Source: Prionace glauca
Lineage: Eukaryota; Chordata; Chondrichthyes; Carcharhiniformes; Carcharhinidae
Assembly (NCBI GenBank): GCA_037974335.1
Contig: CM075760.1
Location: forward strand, 41,730,103-41,794,102
DNA length: 64,000 nucleotides
Reading direction: 5' to 3'
This document shows positions 1 to 13,280 of the stretch, piece after piece; positions within the stretch are counted from its first letter, which is position 1, and each line of letters begins with the position of its first letter. The notes under the pieces are model-generated. The model made no database searches. It worked only from the letters and a program-made list of their open reading frames with translations, and had not been told where the DNA came from. A program made the translations under genes and the position numbers.

Positions 1-119
1 CACTTCTCACATTGAAACAACTGTGCTTCAGTACACCAGACCCTCTCTGTTTTGCAATCCCACCTTACTGCCTGTTTCTCTGAGTCTTACTGGCCTACTC
101 TCTCATTTCCCCTTCAGCT

Positions 120-460
120 AATTCACCTTTGTTTGGGTCCCACACCCCTGCCAAATCCTCCCGTGTGACACTAGCAAAGCTCCAGGACAGAATATTTGTG
201 ACCCTCCTATTTAGATGCAACCGATCCTTCTTGTACAAGTCCCAGGTGCCCCGGAAGAGACTCCAAAGGCCCAGATGTCTGAAACCCTCCCTCCTACAAC
301 AGCTGTTTAACCACGTGTGGAGCTGCACTGTCTGCCTAATACTTGCTTCACTAGCATGTGTCACAGGAAGTAATCCTGAGGAAAAAGTCCTTTTTTATAA
401 CGTTCTGCCTAACTCCCTAAATTGCTGCTGCAGGATCTCATCACAAAACACGGAGCAACA
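120..460. repeat. Interspersed repeat of unknown family
   Basis: This stretch has the texture of a decayed dispersed element: two opposite overlapping reading frames, both short, and wording ('gggtcccac', 'accctcc', 'ctaactccctaaattgctg') that recalls a repeat common in shark genomes. I cannot name the family from sequence alone. No host gene is supported here: there is no convincing splice site, domain or motif. Confidence 0.35.
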
Positions 461-479
461 ATGAAAAATAAAGACTGCA

Positions 480-1125
480 GAGTTCATAGTTCATTAATGT
501 ACATTTATTATTTCATACCTTTACAACTCGATTATATATCAATTGAGGAAGAGACAGCTGCCATACAAACACAGGCCGTGAGAATTGACAGTTCAGAATC
601 TGTTAAACATGCCCGGCAGTTTAAATTGTTTCAGGTACATGGGGTTTCCTTTCAGAAACACCTCTTGTATTTTTATACCCACATAATATGTTGTTCTGTA
701 ATGAAACTCTTCTGATCGATGCCGTGAATCAATTCCTCCGTGATCCTTATTCACCTGTCAGTGGACTAATTTGTCTTCTTCATCACCGCTCTCATTCTCT
801 TTATTCTTGATCAAGACCATAGTGTGTATTTCAGTGTGTGGGAGTTGGAAGTGAATTTCAGCATTGTTGCCAATATTATAGAATATTCATCCAACAGGTT
901 GCCTCCACTATTTAAACATGTCCTACAGTTTATGGATTCTGGTCTCTGTATCGAACGTTTATAAAACGTGGATAACATAAGTGAAATCAAGACTAAAAGA
1001 CTTTTATAATACAGTTATCATACTACTTTCTTTCATAATTTTAAATATTACATACCCATTGAGGAAGACATAGCCGCCGTACAGACAAGGGGCTGTGAAA
1101 ATGGACGGTTCAGGCGCTGCGAACA
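480..1125. repeat. Diverged tandem duplication
   Basis: The block beginning 'attgaggaagagacagctgc' at about 541 recurs in changed form as 'attgaggaagacatagccgc' at about 1060, followed in both cases by 'gta/cca-tacaaac...' and a 'gacagttcag' / 'gacggttcag' stretch. The two copies lie about 520 bp apart, so a segment was duplicated head to tail before the minisatellite that follows. No open frame is conserved between the copies, so nothing coding is called. Confidence 0.4.
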
Positions 1126-1134
1126 GGGGACACT

Positions 1135-4100
1135 CTGAAGTGACATGGGCCACTCCTAATTGGCAGAGACACTCCTAATTGACCGTGGACACTCCTAATT
1201 GACAGGGGGCACTCCTAATTGACAGGGGGCACTCCTAATTGACAGGGTCACTCCTAATTGACAGGGTCACTCCTAATTGTCAGGGGACACTCCTAATTGA
1301 CAGGGAAACTCCGAATTGGCAGAGGTGAATGTCCGGTTTCCTCCCACAGTCTAAAGATGTGTGGGTTAGGTTGATTGACCATGTGAAAAATTGTCCCTGA
1401 GTGTCATTGGGCGTGTAAATTAGAGGGATTAGTGGGTAAACATGTAGGGATGTGAGTGTATGGCCTGAGTGGGATTGTGTTCGGGATTGTGGTCGGTGCA
1501 GACTTCATGAGCCGAATGGCCTCCTCTGTAGTGTAGGGTTTCCGTGATTTATATGATTTCTATGGACACTGTTCACTGACGGGGTCACTCCTAATTGACA
1601 GGGGTAACTCCTAATTGACAGGGATACTTCTAATTGACAGGGGTCACTCCTAATTGACAGGGACACTCCTAATTGACAAGGGACACTTCTAATTGACAGA
1701 GGTCATTCCTAATTGACAAGGGACACTTCTAATTGACAGGGGTCACTCCTAATTGACAGGGACACTTCTAATTGACAGTGGTCACTCCTAATTGACAGGA
1801 GACACTCCTAATTGACAGGGGGACACTCCTAATTGACAGGGGGACACTCTAATTGACAGGGGTCACTCCTAATTGACAGGGACACTTCTAATTGACAGGG
1901 GTCACTCCTAATTGACAGGAGACACTCCTAATTGACAGAGGACACTCCTAATTGACAGGGACACTCCTAATTGGCAAGGGACACTTCTAATTGACAGGGG
2001 ACACTCCTAATTGACAGGGACACTCCTAATTGGCAAGGGACACTTCTAATTGACAGGGGGACACTCCTAATTGACAGGGGACACTCCTAATTGACAAGGG
2101 ACACTACTGATTGACAGGGGACACTCCTAATTGACAGGGACATTCCTAATTGACAAGGGACACTTCTAATTGACAGGGGACACTCCTAATTGACAGGGAC
2201 ACTCCTAATTGACAGGGGGACACTCCTAATTGACAGGGACACTCCTAATTGACAGGGACACTCCTAATTGACAAGGGACCGTCCTAATTGACAGTGACAC
2301 TCCGAATTGACAGGGATCACTCCTAATTGACAGGGGTTACTCCTAATTGACAGGGACACTCCTAATTGACAGGGGTCACTCCTAATTGACAGGGACGCTT
2401 CCAATTGACAAGGGACACTCCTAATGGACAAAGGACACTCCTAATTGAAAGACAGTGCTCCTCATTAACAGGGAAACTCCGAATTGGCAGGGACACTCCG
2501 AATTGGCAGGGGGCACTCCTAATTGACAGGGGACACTTCTAATTGTCAGGACACTCCTAATTGACAGGGACACTCCGAATTGGCAGGGACACTCCTAATT
2601 GACAAGAGGCACTCCTAATTGGCAGGACACTCCTAACTGACAGTGATACTGTTAATTGACAGGGATACTCCTAATTGACAGAGGTCATTCCTAACTGACA
2701 GGGGACACTCCTAAGTGACAGGGACACTCCTAATTGGCAGGGACAGTCCTAAGTGACAGGGACACTCCTAATTGGCAGGAATACTCTTAATTGACAGGGA
2801 AACTCCAAATTGGCAGGGACACTCCTAATTGGCAGGGAGAGGCGTAATTTGCAGGGGACAATCCTAATTGATAGAGAGTGTTCTTAATTTACCAGGGACA
2901 CTCCTAATTGACAGGACACTCATAATTGATGGAGTGCTGTTAATTGTCACGGGAAACTCCTAATTGACACGGGACACTTCTAATTGACAGGGGTCCCTCC
3001 TAATTCACAGGGTGCACTCTTAATTGACAGGACACTCATAATTGAAAGAGTGCTCTTAATTGACACGGGACACTCCTAATCGACATGGGACACTCCTAAT
3101 TGACAGGGGTCATTCCTAATTGACAGGGGACACTCCTAATTGACAGGGGTCATTCCTAATTGACCGTGGACACTCCTACTTGACAGGGACACTCGTAATT
3201 GACAGGACACTCAATTGACAGGACACACTCCTAATTGACAGGGGGACATTCCTACTTAATAGGAGTCACTCCTATTTGACAGGGGACACTCCTAATTGAC
3301 AGGGGATACTCCTAATTGACGGGGGACGCTCCTAATTGACAGGGGACACTTCTAATTGACAGGGGGTCTTTTCATTGTCAGGGGTCGCTCGTATTTGAGT
3401 GGGGGCATTCCTCATTGACAGGGGACACTCCTGATTGACTGGTGGCACTCCTAATTGATAGGAGACACTCCTAATTGAGTGGGTACGCTGCTAATTGGCA
3501 GGGACAGTCTTAATTGATGGTGGCACTCCTATGTGACAGGAGCGCACTTCTAATTGACAGGGGGCACTGCTAATTGACAGAGGGCACTCCTAATTGATAG
3601 GGGACACTCCAAATAGACAGGGGATGCTCCTAATTGATAGGTCGACTGCTAATTGACAGTGCCACTCCTAATTTACAGGGGGCGTTCCTTACTGAGAAGG
3701 GACACTCATAATTGACAAGGATCACTCCTAATTGATTGGGGACACTTCTAATTGTCAGGGGGCAGTCCAAATTGACATGCCTAATTTCCTGAGTTCGCTC
3801 TTAATTGACAGGAGTCACTTCTAATTGACTGGGGGAACTCCTCATTGATTGGGGGCACTCCCAATGGATAGGGACACTCCTAATCGACATGCCTAATTTC
3901 CTGGGGTCGCTCTTAATTGACAAGAGTCACTTCTAATTGACTGGGGGAACTCCTCATTGATTGGGGACACTCCCAATAGATAGGGACACTCCTAATTGAA
4001 AACGCCACTTCTAATTCACAGGTGGCACTCCTGATTGACAGGGACACTGCTAAGTGACAGGAGGCACTCCTAATTGACAAGGGGCACTCCCAATTAACAG

Positions 4101-7100
4101 TGCACACTGATAATTGACAGGGGACATTCCGAATTGACAGGGGCAACCCTAATTGGCAGGGACACTCCGAAGTGACAGAGGGCAATGCTGATTGACAGGA
4201 GTCATTCCAAATTGACAAGGGGAAATGCTGAGGCAGGCATAATTGAAAGGGGACACAGCTAATTGACAGGGTTCAATCCTAATTGACAGTACGCATGTCT
4301 ATTTGATAGGGAACTTTGCTAATTGACAGGGGGTGCTGCTAATTGATAGGGACACTCCTAATAAACAGTGGGCACTCTTAATTGATAGGGAGCATGCCAA
4401 ATTGACAGGGACACTCCTAACTGACAGTGGACACTCCTTATTGACAGGGTCAATCCTAATTGACAGTGGGCACTCCTAATTGACAGGGGACACACCTAAT
4501 TGAAAGACAGTGCTCCTCATTGACAGGACACTCCTAATTGACAGGGACACTTGTAATTTACACTGGGCACTCCTAATTGACAGGGGCACTCCCAAATGTC
4601 AGGACACTCCTAATTGATAGAGAGTGTTCTTAATTGACAAGGGACACTCCTCATTTACGGCAGGCACTCCTAATTGACAGGGACTCTCCTAATTGGCAGG
4701 GAGACTCCTAATTGACAGGGACACTTCTAATTGACAGGGGGCACTCCTAATTGGCAGGAGACTCCTAATTGATAGAGAGCTCTTAATTGACACGGGACAT
4801 TCCTAATTGACAGGGGGCACTCCTAATTGACAGGGGACACTCACAATTAACCGGGGACACTCACAATTGACAGGGGACACTCCTAATTGACAGAGGCTAA
4901 CTAACAGGGAGCACTTCTAATTCACGGGGGCACTCCTAATTGATAGGGACACCCCCAATTGTCAGGGGGACTGCTAATTGAGAGGGGACACTCCTAAGTG
5001 ATAGGAGACACTCCTAATTGATAGGGAGACACACCTAATTGACAGGGGGCACTCACAATTGACAGGTGACACTCCTAATTGTCAGGGGACACTCCTATTT
5101 GACACGCGGACACTCCTAATTGACAGGGGACACTCCTAATTGATAGGGAGACGCTCCTAATTGACAGGGGGCACTCACAAGTGACAGGTGACACTCCTAA
5201 TTGACACGGGACATTCCTAATTGACAGGGGGCATTCCTAATTGACAGGGGGACACTCCTAATTGACACGGGACATTCCTAATTGTCAGGGGGCAATCCTA
5301 ATTGACAGGGGGACACTCCTAATTGACTGGGGACACTCACAAATGACAGGGGACATTCCTAATTGACAGGGGACACTCCTAATTGACAGGGGCATTCCTA
5401 GGTGGCCGAGAACACCTCTAATTGACAGAGGGCACTACTGATTGACAGGGGCATGTCTAATTGACAGAGGGCATCCCTAATTGACAAAGGATACTCCTAA
5501 TTGACAAGGACGCTCCTAATTAGTAGGGGAAACTCTGAATTGATACAAAGTGCTCCAAATTCACAGGGGAGCCTCTTAATTGACAGGGACGCTAGAAATT
5601 TGGGCGGGGGTGGGGGGGGGGGGGGGGGTGGGTGAGTGGTGGTTGAGGGGAACACTTCAAATTGATAGACAGTGCTCCTAATTGACAGGGACACTTCCTA
5701 ATTGACAGAGGGCCCTCCTAATTGACAGAGGCCACTCCTAATTCACAGAGGGCACTCCTAATTGACAGGGACACTCCTAATTGACAGAGGTCATTCCTAA
5801 TTCACAGAGGGCACTCCTAATTCACAGAGGGCACTCCGAATTGAAAGGGACACTCCTAATTCACAGAGGGCACTCCTAATTCACAGAGGGCACTCCGAAT
5901 TGAAAGGGACACTCCTAATTCACAGGGTGCACTCCTAATTCACAGGGACACTCCTAATTGACAATGGATGCTCCAAAATGGCAGGAGCACCCCTAATTGA
6001 CAGGAGTCACTCCTAATTCACAGGGGTCTCTTAATTGTCAGGGATCACTTCTATTTGACTGGGGGCATTCCTCATTGACAGGGGGATCGTCCTGATTGAC
6101 TGGCTGCACTCTTAATTGACAGGGAACACTCCTAATTGACTGGGCACGCTGCTAATTGACAGGGGTCACTCCTAATTGACTGGGCACCCAGCTAATTGAC
6201 AGGGACAGTCTTAATTGATGGTGGCACTCCTATTTGACAGGAACGCACTCCTAATTGACGGGGGTCACTGCTAATTGACAGGGGCACTCCTAATTGGCAG
6301 GGGCACTGCAAATTGACAGGGGTTTCACTAATTGACAGGGACATTCCTAATTGGCCCCTGTAATTGGCAGGGGCACTGCTAATTGAGGGGGAACATTCCT
6401 AAATGACAGAGGGCATTCCGAATTGACAGGCACACTCTTAATTGATAGAGAGTGCTCCTAATTGGCAGGAGTCACTCCTAATTGATAGAGATCAATTGAC
6501 AGGACTCATTCCTAATTGACATTGGACTATCCTAATTGACAGGGGCACACCTAATTGATAGGGGACACTCCTAATAGACAAGGACTGCTCCTAATTGATA
6601 GGGCCACTGCTAATTGACAGTGTCACTCCTAATTTACAGTGGGCATTCCTTATTGAGAAGGAACACTCATAATTGACAAGGATCACTCCTAATTGACTGG
6701 GGACACTTCTAATTGTCAGGGGGCAGTCCAAATTGACACGCCTAATTTCCTGGGGACGCTCTTAATTGACAGGAGTCACTTCTAATTGACTGGGGGACCT
6801 CCTCATGGATTGGGGGCACTCCCAATAGATAGGGACACTCCTAATTGACATGGTACACTCCTAATTGAAAGCGCCACTCCTAATTCACAGGTGGCACTCC
6901 TAATTGACAGGGACACGGATAAGTGACAGAGGGCACTCCTAGTTGACAGGGGGCACTCCGAATTGAGAGGGGGCACTCCAAATTGACAGGGAGCACTCCT
7001 ATTTGACAGGGAGGCACTCCTAATTGACAGGGAGACACTCTTAATTGTCAGAAACACGTCTAATTGACAGGGGATACTGCTAACTGACAGAGGCAGTCAT

Positions 7101-10100
7101 AAATGACAGGGGGCATCCCTAATTGACAGGGGGCACTCCTAAGAGACAAAGAGCACTCCTGATTAACAGTGCACACTGCTAATTGACAGGGAATACTCCT
7201 AATTGACAGGGACAACCCTAAATGACAGGGACACTCCTAAGTGACAGAAGGCAATCCTGATTGACAGGAGTCATTCCTCATTGACAGGGGGCAATGCTAA
7301 TTGACAGAGGCAGACATAATTGAAACGGGAACACCCAATTGACAGGGGACAATCCTTATTGACAGTGGGCACGTCTATTAAAGAGGGGACTCTTCTAATT
7401 GACAGGGCGTGTTCCTAATTGATAGGGACGCTCCTAATTGACAGAGACACTCCTAATTGACAGAGACACTACTAATTGAGAGGAACGCTCCTAACTGACA
7501 GGAAACAATCCAAATTGACAGGTGGGCACTCAAAATTGACAGGAACGCTTCTAATTGACAGGGGGACACTCCTAATTGACAGGGGACATTCCTAATTGGC
7601 AGGGGACACTCCTAATTGATAGGGACACTCCTAATGAACAATGGCCACTCCTAATTGACAGGGGGCACGCCAAATTGACAGGGACAGTCCTACTTGACAG
7701 AGACACTCCTAATTGACAGGGACAGTCCTACTTGACAGGGAGCAATCCTAATTGACATGGGGCACTCCTATTTGACAGCGGACACTCCTAATTGACAGGG
7801 ACATTCCAAATTGACAGGGAACACTCCTAATTGACAGCGAACACTCCTAATTGACAGGGAATACTCCTAATTGACAGGGTCAATCCTAAAAAACAGTGGA
7901 CACTCCTAATTGACAGGGAGTATGCCAAATTGACAGGAACACTCCTAACTGACAGGTGACAATTTTAATTGACAGGGGTACACTCCTAATTGACACGGGT
8001 CACTCCTAATTGACAGGGGGGGGCACTCTTAATTGACAGGGGGCACTCCTAATTGACAGGAGGACACTCCTAATTGATAGGGACACTCCTAATTGACAGG
8101 GGGACACTCCTAATTGATAGGGACACTCCTAATTGATAGGGGCACTCCTAATAAACAGTGGACACTCCTAATTGACAGGGGGCACGCCAAATTGACAGGG
8201 ACACTCCTACTTGACAGGGGACACTCCTAATTGACCGGAACACTCCTAACGGACAGGGGACAATCCTAATTGACAGGGGAACACTCCTAATTGACAGGGG
8301 GGACACTCCTAATTGACAGGGGACAATCCTAATTGACAGGAACACTCCTAATTGACAGGGGGCTCTCCTAATTGACAGGAACGTTCCTAATTGACAGGGG
8401 ACAATCCTAATTCACAGGAACACTCCTAATTTAGAGGGGACAATCCTAATTATCAGGGGACAATCCTAATGTCCTTTGCTCCTAATTGACAGGGCAATCC
8501 TAAATTGAAAGGGATACTCCAAATTGGCAGGGAAACTGCTAATTCACAGGAACGCTTATAATTTAAGAGGACTTTCCTAATTGAAAGGAACAGTCCGAAT
8601 TGACAGGGAACACTCTTAATTAGCAGGGACACTCCTAATTGACAGGGGACAATCCTAATTGATAGGGGACAATCCTAATTGACAGTGGACTCTCCTAACT
8701 GACACGGGACTATCCTAACTGAGACGGTGTTTTTCTAATTGAGAGGTGCGCTCCTAAATTGACAGGAAATCTCCGAATTGATAGAGACACTCCTAATTGA
8801 GAGGGGTTACTCCTAATTGACAAGGACACTCCTAATTGACAGGGGGACACTCCTAATTGACAGACATTCCTAATTGAGAGGGGTTACTCCTAATTGACAG
8901 GGACACTAATAATTGACAGGGCCACTCTTAATTGATGATACTCCTAATTGACAGGGAAACTGCTAATTGACACGGGGCACTCCTAATTTACTCGGGCTTT
9001 CCTAATTGAAAGGGGCAGTCCGAATTGACGGGGGCGGGTGTTCTCTTAATTTACTGGGACACTCCCAATTGTCAGGGGAACGGCTAATTGAGAGGGGGCA
9101 CTCCTAATTGACAGGGGACAACCCTAATTGATAGGAAAACTCCTAATTGAATGAAACACTCCTAACTGAGACGGGAACTCCTAATTGACAGGAGGACACT
9201 GTTAATTGACGGGAGACATTCCTAATAGCTAGGAACGCTCCTAATTGAGAGGGGACACTCCTAATTGACAGGGCACAATCCTAATTGACAGGGTGTGCTT
9301 CTAATTGACAGGGACCCTCCTATGTTGACAGGGGGAAATCCTAATTGACAGGAACACTCTTAATCGGCAGGCACAATCCTATTTGACAGGGAAACTGCTA
9401 ATTGAGAGGGGATACTCCTCATTGACAGGTGACACTCCTGATTGACAGCGGACAATCCTAATTGACAGAAACACTCCTAATTGATAGGGAAACTGCTAAT
9501 TGACAGGGGGCATTCTCATTGACAGGAGACACTCCTAATTGACAGGGGACACTCCTAATTGACAGGGGACAATCCTAATTGACAGGGGACAATCCTAATT
9601 GACAGGGGACACTCCTAATTGACAGGGGACAATCCTAATTGACACGGTGCTCTTCGAATTGACAGGGGCACTCCTAAATTGACAGGAAAACTCCTAATTG
9701 ATAGGGACACTCTTCATTGAGAGGGGAACTCCTAATCGACAGGGGACACTCCTCATTGGCAGGGGGCACTCCTAATTTTAAGGGGAACTGCTAATTGAGA
9801 GGGGACACTACTAATTGACAGCGGGCACTCCTAATTGACAGGAACACTCCTAATAGACAGGGAACAATCCTAATTGGCAGGGTGCGCTCCTAATTGACAG
9901 GGGTCACTCCTAATTGACAGGGGACACTCCTAATTGACAGGGGTCACTCCTAATTGACAGGGACACGAATATATGACTGGGACATTCCTAATTGATCGGG
10001 ATACTCCTAATTGACAGAGGGCACTCCTAATTTACAAGGGCTTCCCTAATTGAAAGGGGCAGTCCGAATTGACAGGGGTTACTTTTAATTGGCAGGGGGC

Positions 10101-10130
10101 ACTCCGTATTGACAGGGACACCCCAGTTGT
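1135..10130. repeat. 9-kb minisatellite, unit about 20-22 bp
   Basis: Some 400 or more head-to-tail copies of a unit close to 'cactcctaattgacagggga' fill this region. The core 'ctaattgacag' is conserved; the G run and the 'gacac/gcac/tcac' part vary in length and sequence, so the period drifts between about 19 and 23 bp. Point variants ('aattggcag', 'aattgatag', 'aattcacag') occur in local clusters, and longer blocks recur (around 3770-3990 and again 6720-6860), which shows higher-order duplication. A G-rich tract interrupts it near 5600-5645. Open frames on the minus strand with a seven-residue repeat are by-products of the roughly 21-bp period. Confidence 0.97.
1325..1556 (+). repeat. SINE fragment inside the minisatellite
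   Basis: The minisatellite is broken by the 3' two thirds of a shark tRNA-derived SINE: 'tccggtttcctcccacag', then 'gtgggttaggttgattg' and the tail 'gagccgaatggcctcctctg'. The same arrangement appears in at least six other places in this window. The tRNA-like head is missing. Satellite units resume immediately after it, so either the SINE was inserted into the array or the array grew around it. Confidence 0.85.
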
Positions 10131-10134
10131 CAGG

Positions 10135-12375
10135 GGAACTGATTTTATCTTTCCCTATGTTGACTGGGACTCACTTAGCGTTAGTGGTGGGGTGGATGGA
10201 CAGTTTGTAAGGAACATTCAGGAGGGCTTCCTGAAACAGCATGTACATAGTCCAACTAGGGGAGGGGCTGAACTGTACCTGGTGTTGGGGAACGAAGCCA
10301 GCCAAGTGGTTGGTGATTCAGTAGGGGACCAGTTCGGGATCAGTGACCATAATTCAGTCAGCTTTAAAGTATTGATGGATAAAGTATAGTCTTCAAGTTA
10401 AGGTGCTAAACTGGGGGAAGGCTAATTACAACAATACAATGCAGGAACAGAAGAATATAGATATGGGGGGGGGGGTGTGGTATTTGTTTGAGGGCAAATC
10501 AACATCTGACATCTGGATGACTTTCAAGTGTAAGTTGATAGGGGTTCAGGACCAGCACGTTCCTAAAAGGATGAAGGATAAGTATGACAAGTTTTGGGAA
10601 CCTTGGATAACGAAAGACATTGTGAGCCTCATCAAAGAGAAAAGAGAAGCATTTGTCAAAACTAGGAGGTTGGGAATGCACGAAGCAAGTCTGGAACACA
10701 AGGAAGGAAGAAAGAAACTTAAACAAGGAGGAAGGAGGGCCAGAAGGGGACATGGAAAAACATTGGCCAGCAGGATTAAGTAAATATATATAGCAAGAGG
10801 GTAGCCAAGGAGAGGGTTGCCGGACTCAGAGACAAGGCGGGAATCTATGCCAGGCGAAATGGGCAATGTATTAAATGAGTACTTTGCATCAGTATTCAAC
10901 AAAGTGAAGGACTTGGTGGATGCTGGGGCCTTGAGAGAAATCTTTGTATCCACAATGGCTACAGGGGAGGTCCCAGTGGATTGGAGAATAGCCCACATTG
11001 TTTCTTTATTTAAAAATGGTACCAAGAATAATCCAGGTAATTACAGACCGGTGAATCTTACACCAGTGGTAGGGACTTTATTGGAGGGGATTCTTCAAGA
11101 CAGGCTTTATTCTCACTTGGAAATAAGTGGATGTATTAGTGAGAGGCAACATGATTTTGTGAAGGGAAGTTCGTGCCTCAAGTACTTGATTGAGTTTTAC
11201 GAGGAAATGACTAAGATGATTGATGAGGGTAGGACAGTGCTTGTTGTTTACATGGACTTCAGTAAGGCCTTTGACAAGATCCGTCATAGCAGACTGGTGC
11301 AGAAGGTGAAGTTGGATGGGATCAGAGGCAAGCTGGCAAGGTGGATATAAAACCAACTCAGTCAAAAAAAACAAAGCATGGCAGTGTGTTTCTGAATGGA
11401 CAGCTGTGACAAGTGGTGCTCCTCAGGGGTCAGTGCTGGGATTTGATATGATTTGGAAGAAAATGTAACCGAATTTATTAGTAAGTTTGCAGACAATACA
11501 AAGGTTGGTAGATTTGTGGATAGCAATGAGGGCCATCAGGAGATACAGTAGGATATAGATCAGTTGGAGACTTGGATGGAGTGATGGCAGATGGAGTTTA
11601 ATCGAGACAAATGTGACGTAATGCATTTTGGAAGGTCTAAAACAGATAGGAAATGCACAGTAAAAGACAGAAGTTTTAACCAGAGAGATGTGGGTGTACA
11701 GATACACGGCTCGTTGCGTTGGAGAAGGTAGTCAAGAAGGCAAACGGCATGCTTGCCTTCCTCAGCCGTGGTATTGAATTTTAAAATTGGAAAGTCATAT
11801 TGCAGTTTAATAGAAACTTAGTTAGGCCGCACTTGGAATATAAGGTTCAATTCTGGTCGCCAGACGACTGTGGAGGCTTCGGAGAGGGTACAAAAAAAGA
11901 TTTACCAGGATGTTGCCTGGTATGGAGGGCATTAGGTATGAGGAGAGGTTGGAGACACTTGCTTTGTTCTCACTGGAGTGACGGAGGTTCAGGGGACACC
12001 TGATAGGAGTCCACATGATTATGAGAGGCATGGTCAGAGTGGATAGTCAGAAGCTATTTTTCCAGGGTTGAAGTGTCAATTACTAGGTGGCATAGGTTTA
12101 AAGTGCGAGGGGCAAGTTTAAAAAGAGTTATACGAAGCATATTGTGTACACAGAGGGTGGTGGGTGCCTGGAACTCGTTGCTGAGGGAGGTAGTGGGAGC
12201 GGATACGGTAGTGATATTTAAGGGGCGTCTTGGCAAGGACATGAATGAGATGGGAATGGAGGGATATGATCCCCGGAAGTGTATGGAGTTGTCGTTGAGT
12301 CAGGCAGCATGGTCAGTGCAGGCTTGGAGGGCTAAAGGGCCTGTTCCTGTGCTGTAATTTTCTTTATTCTTTGTT
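10135..12375 (+). repeat. CR1-like LINE, decayed, endonuclease to 3' end
   Basis: Conceptual translation in shifting frames gives, in order, the end of an apurinic-type endonuclease (LVLGNEAS...FGISDHNSVSF, about 10260-10370), the start of a reverse transcriptase (GEVPVDWRIAHIVSLFKNG; NPGNYRPVNLTP), the catalytic-region motif YMDFSKAFDKI near 11250-11280, and the C-terminal 'RPHLEYKVQFWSPDD' region near 11830. The copy ends with 'ggcctgttcctgtgctgtaat' and 'ttctttgttc'. Several frame changes and a deletion around the RT active site (the piece with the FADD box is largely lost) make it a dead copy. Confidence 0.9.
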
Positions 12376-13140
12376 CTAATATCTACTTCCCCATAATCTC
12401 TTCCACATTCACAGGTCATGTCTCTCTCTCTCTCTGTATATCTCTCCTCCCGCCCTCCCCCTGCCTCTCTTTTTCTTTCTGTCTCTCAGCGTCTCAAGAC
12501 ATTTCTCTCCCAGTATAAAGTTATGTATCAGATGGTGGGGGGAGGGGGGGGGGGGTGCAGTATCAATTGGTGCCCGTGCATTACTTGTCACAGTTAAATC
12601 TGCATATTTTCTGCTCTAAGAGATGATGTGTGTGTATCAGAGTCTGAATATTCTGAACCTTCCCATTGTTTCCAAATGCTCTCTCCATTTTCTCAGTTTG
12701 AGGATATTCATTACATTCAGGGGGAAAAATAATTTTCCTTGCAGGTTAAATAGTTCCAGGATATTGATTAACAGAATTTTGCAATTTATGTTAATCGAGA
12801 AAAAAAACAACTGAATGTCCACATGTAAATATCACACACACAGACACGATAATAATTGGAACTCAGTTACTGAAATGTGACAGTCCAGTGACAGATATCA
12901 TTGAAATAATCTGAGATCTGGTGCTGGGACTGATGGTTTTTGAATGGACTGCGTATTTCCACTTGTTATTAGCTGATAAATGTGAGCGACATTATCCAGT
13001 ATTTGGTAAGAAACAACTCCATCTAAAAGTATATATTTTCCCCATCACTGAACTCAATATTGTCATCTGATACAAAAAAAACATGTTGCTACATCAATGT
13101 CCCTGCGGTGATTCCACAGTGTGTAAATTAAAGACTTTGG
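12376..13140. other. No gene seen; simple repeats and AT-rich sequence
   Basis: A TC-rich tract (about 12418-12480) and a G run (about 12537-12556) are followed by AT-rich sequence with no open frame, splice signal or RNA gene that I can support. It forms the 5' flank of the receptor gene that starts at 13214. Confidence 0.6.
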
Positions 13141-13143
13141 GAA

Positions 13144-13150
13144 TATATAA
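13144..13150 (+). promoter_or_regulatory. TATA-like box upstream of the receptor gene
   Basis: The heptamer 'tatataa' lies 64 bp before the ATG of the first receptor exon. The position would suit a short 5' UTR. It sits in AT-rich sequence, so chance occurrence is likely enough to keep confidence low. Confidence 0.25.
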
Positions 13151-13213
13151 TCTCCGAGTTTAAAACAGAGAGACTGTCAGCAACAAAAAGGGGCTCATCA
13201 CCTCACACTGAAA

Positions 13214-13280
13214 ATGCTGGTTTCATTTGAAGTGGTTGAGAAAATATTCTATCCAATCATCGCCATTATTGGAGTTCCTG
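13214..13280 (+). CDS. GPR139-like receptor, coding exon 1
   Basis: An ATG opens 22 codons (MLVSFEVVEKIFYPIIAIIG..., ending VP) and one extra base, followed directly by a strong donor, gtaagtga. The phrase 'YPIIAIIGVP' matches the first half of TM1 in the GPR139/GPR142-like family, where the gene is known to be split at exactly this point with the next exon beginning 'NL..IVILSRGKCGLS'. The phase (1) also fits the exon at 23393. In sharks this rhodopsin-class family is expanded into many copies. The exon is too short to show as a reading frame of note and was recognised by its motif and donor. It could be an orphan exon if exon 2 belongs to another copy, but orientation and phase agree. Confidence 0.75.

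Noticed and set aside
3913-8345. Minus-strand open frames with a seven-residue repeat (SIRSxxC/LSIRS type)
   Set aside because: They follow from the roughly 21-bp minisatellite unit and break wherever the unit length drifts.
1135-10130. CRISPR-like regularity of the array
   Set aside because: Units abut with no unique spacers, the period is too short, and the genome is vertebrate.
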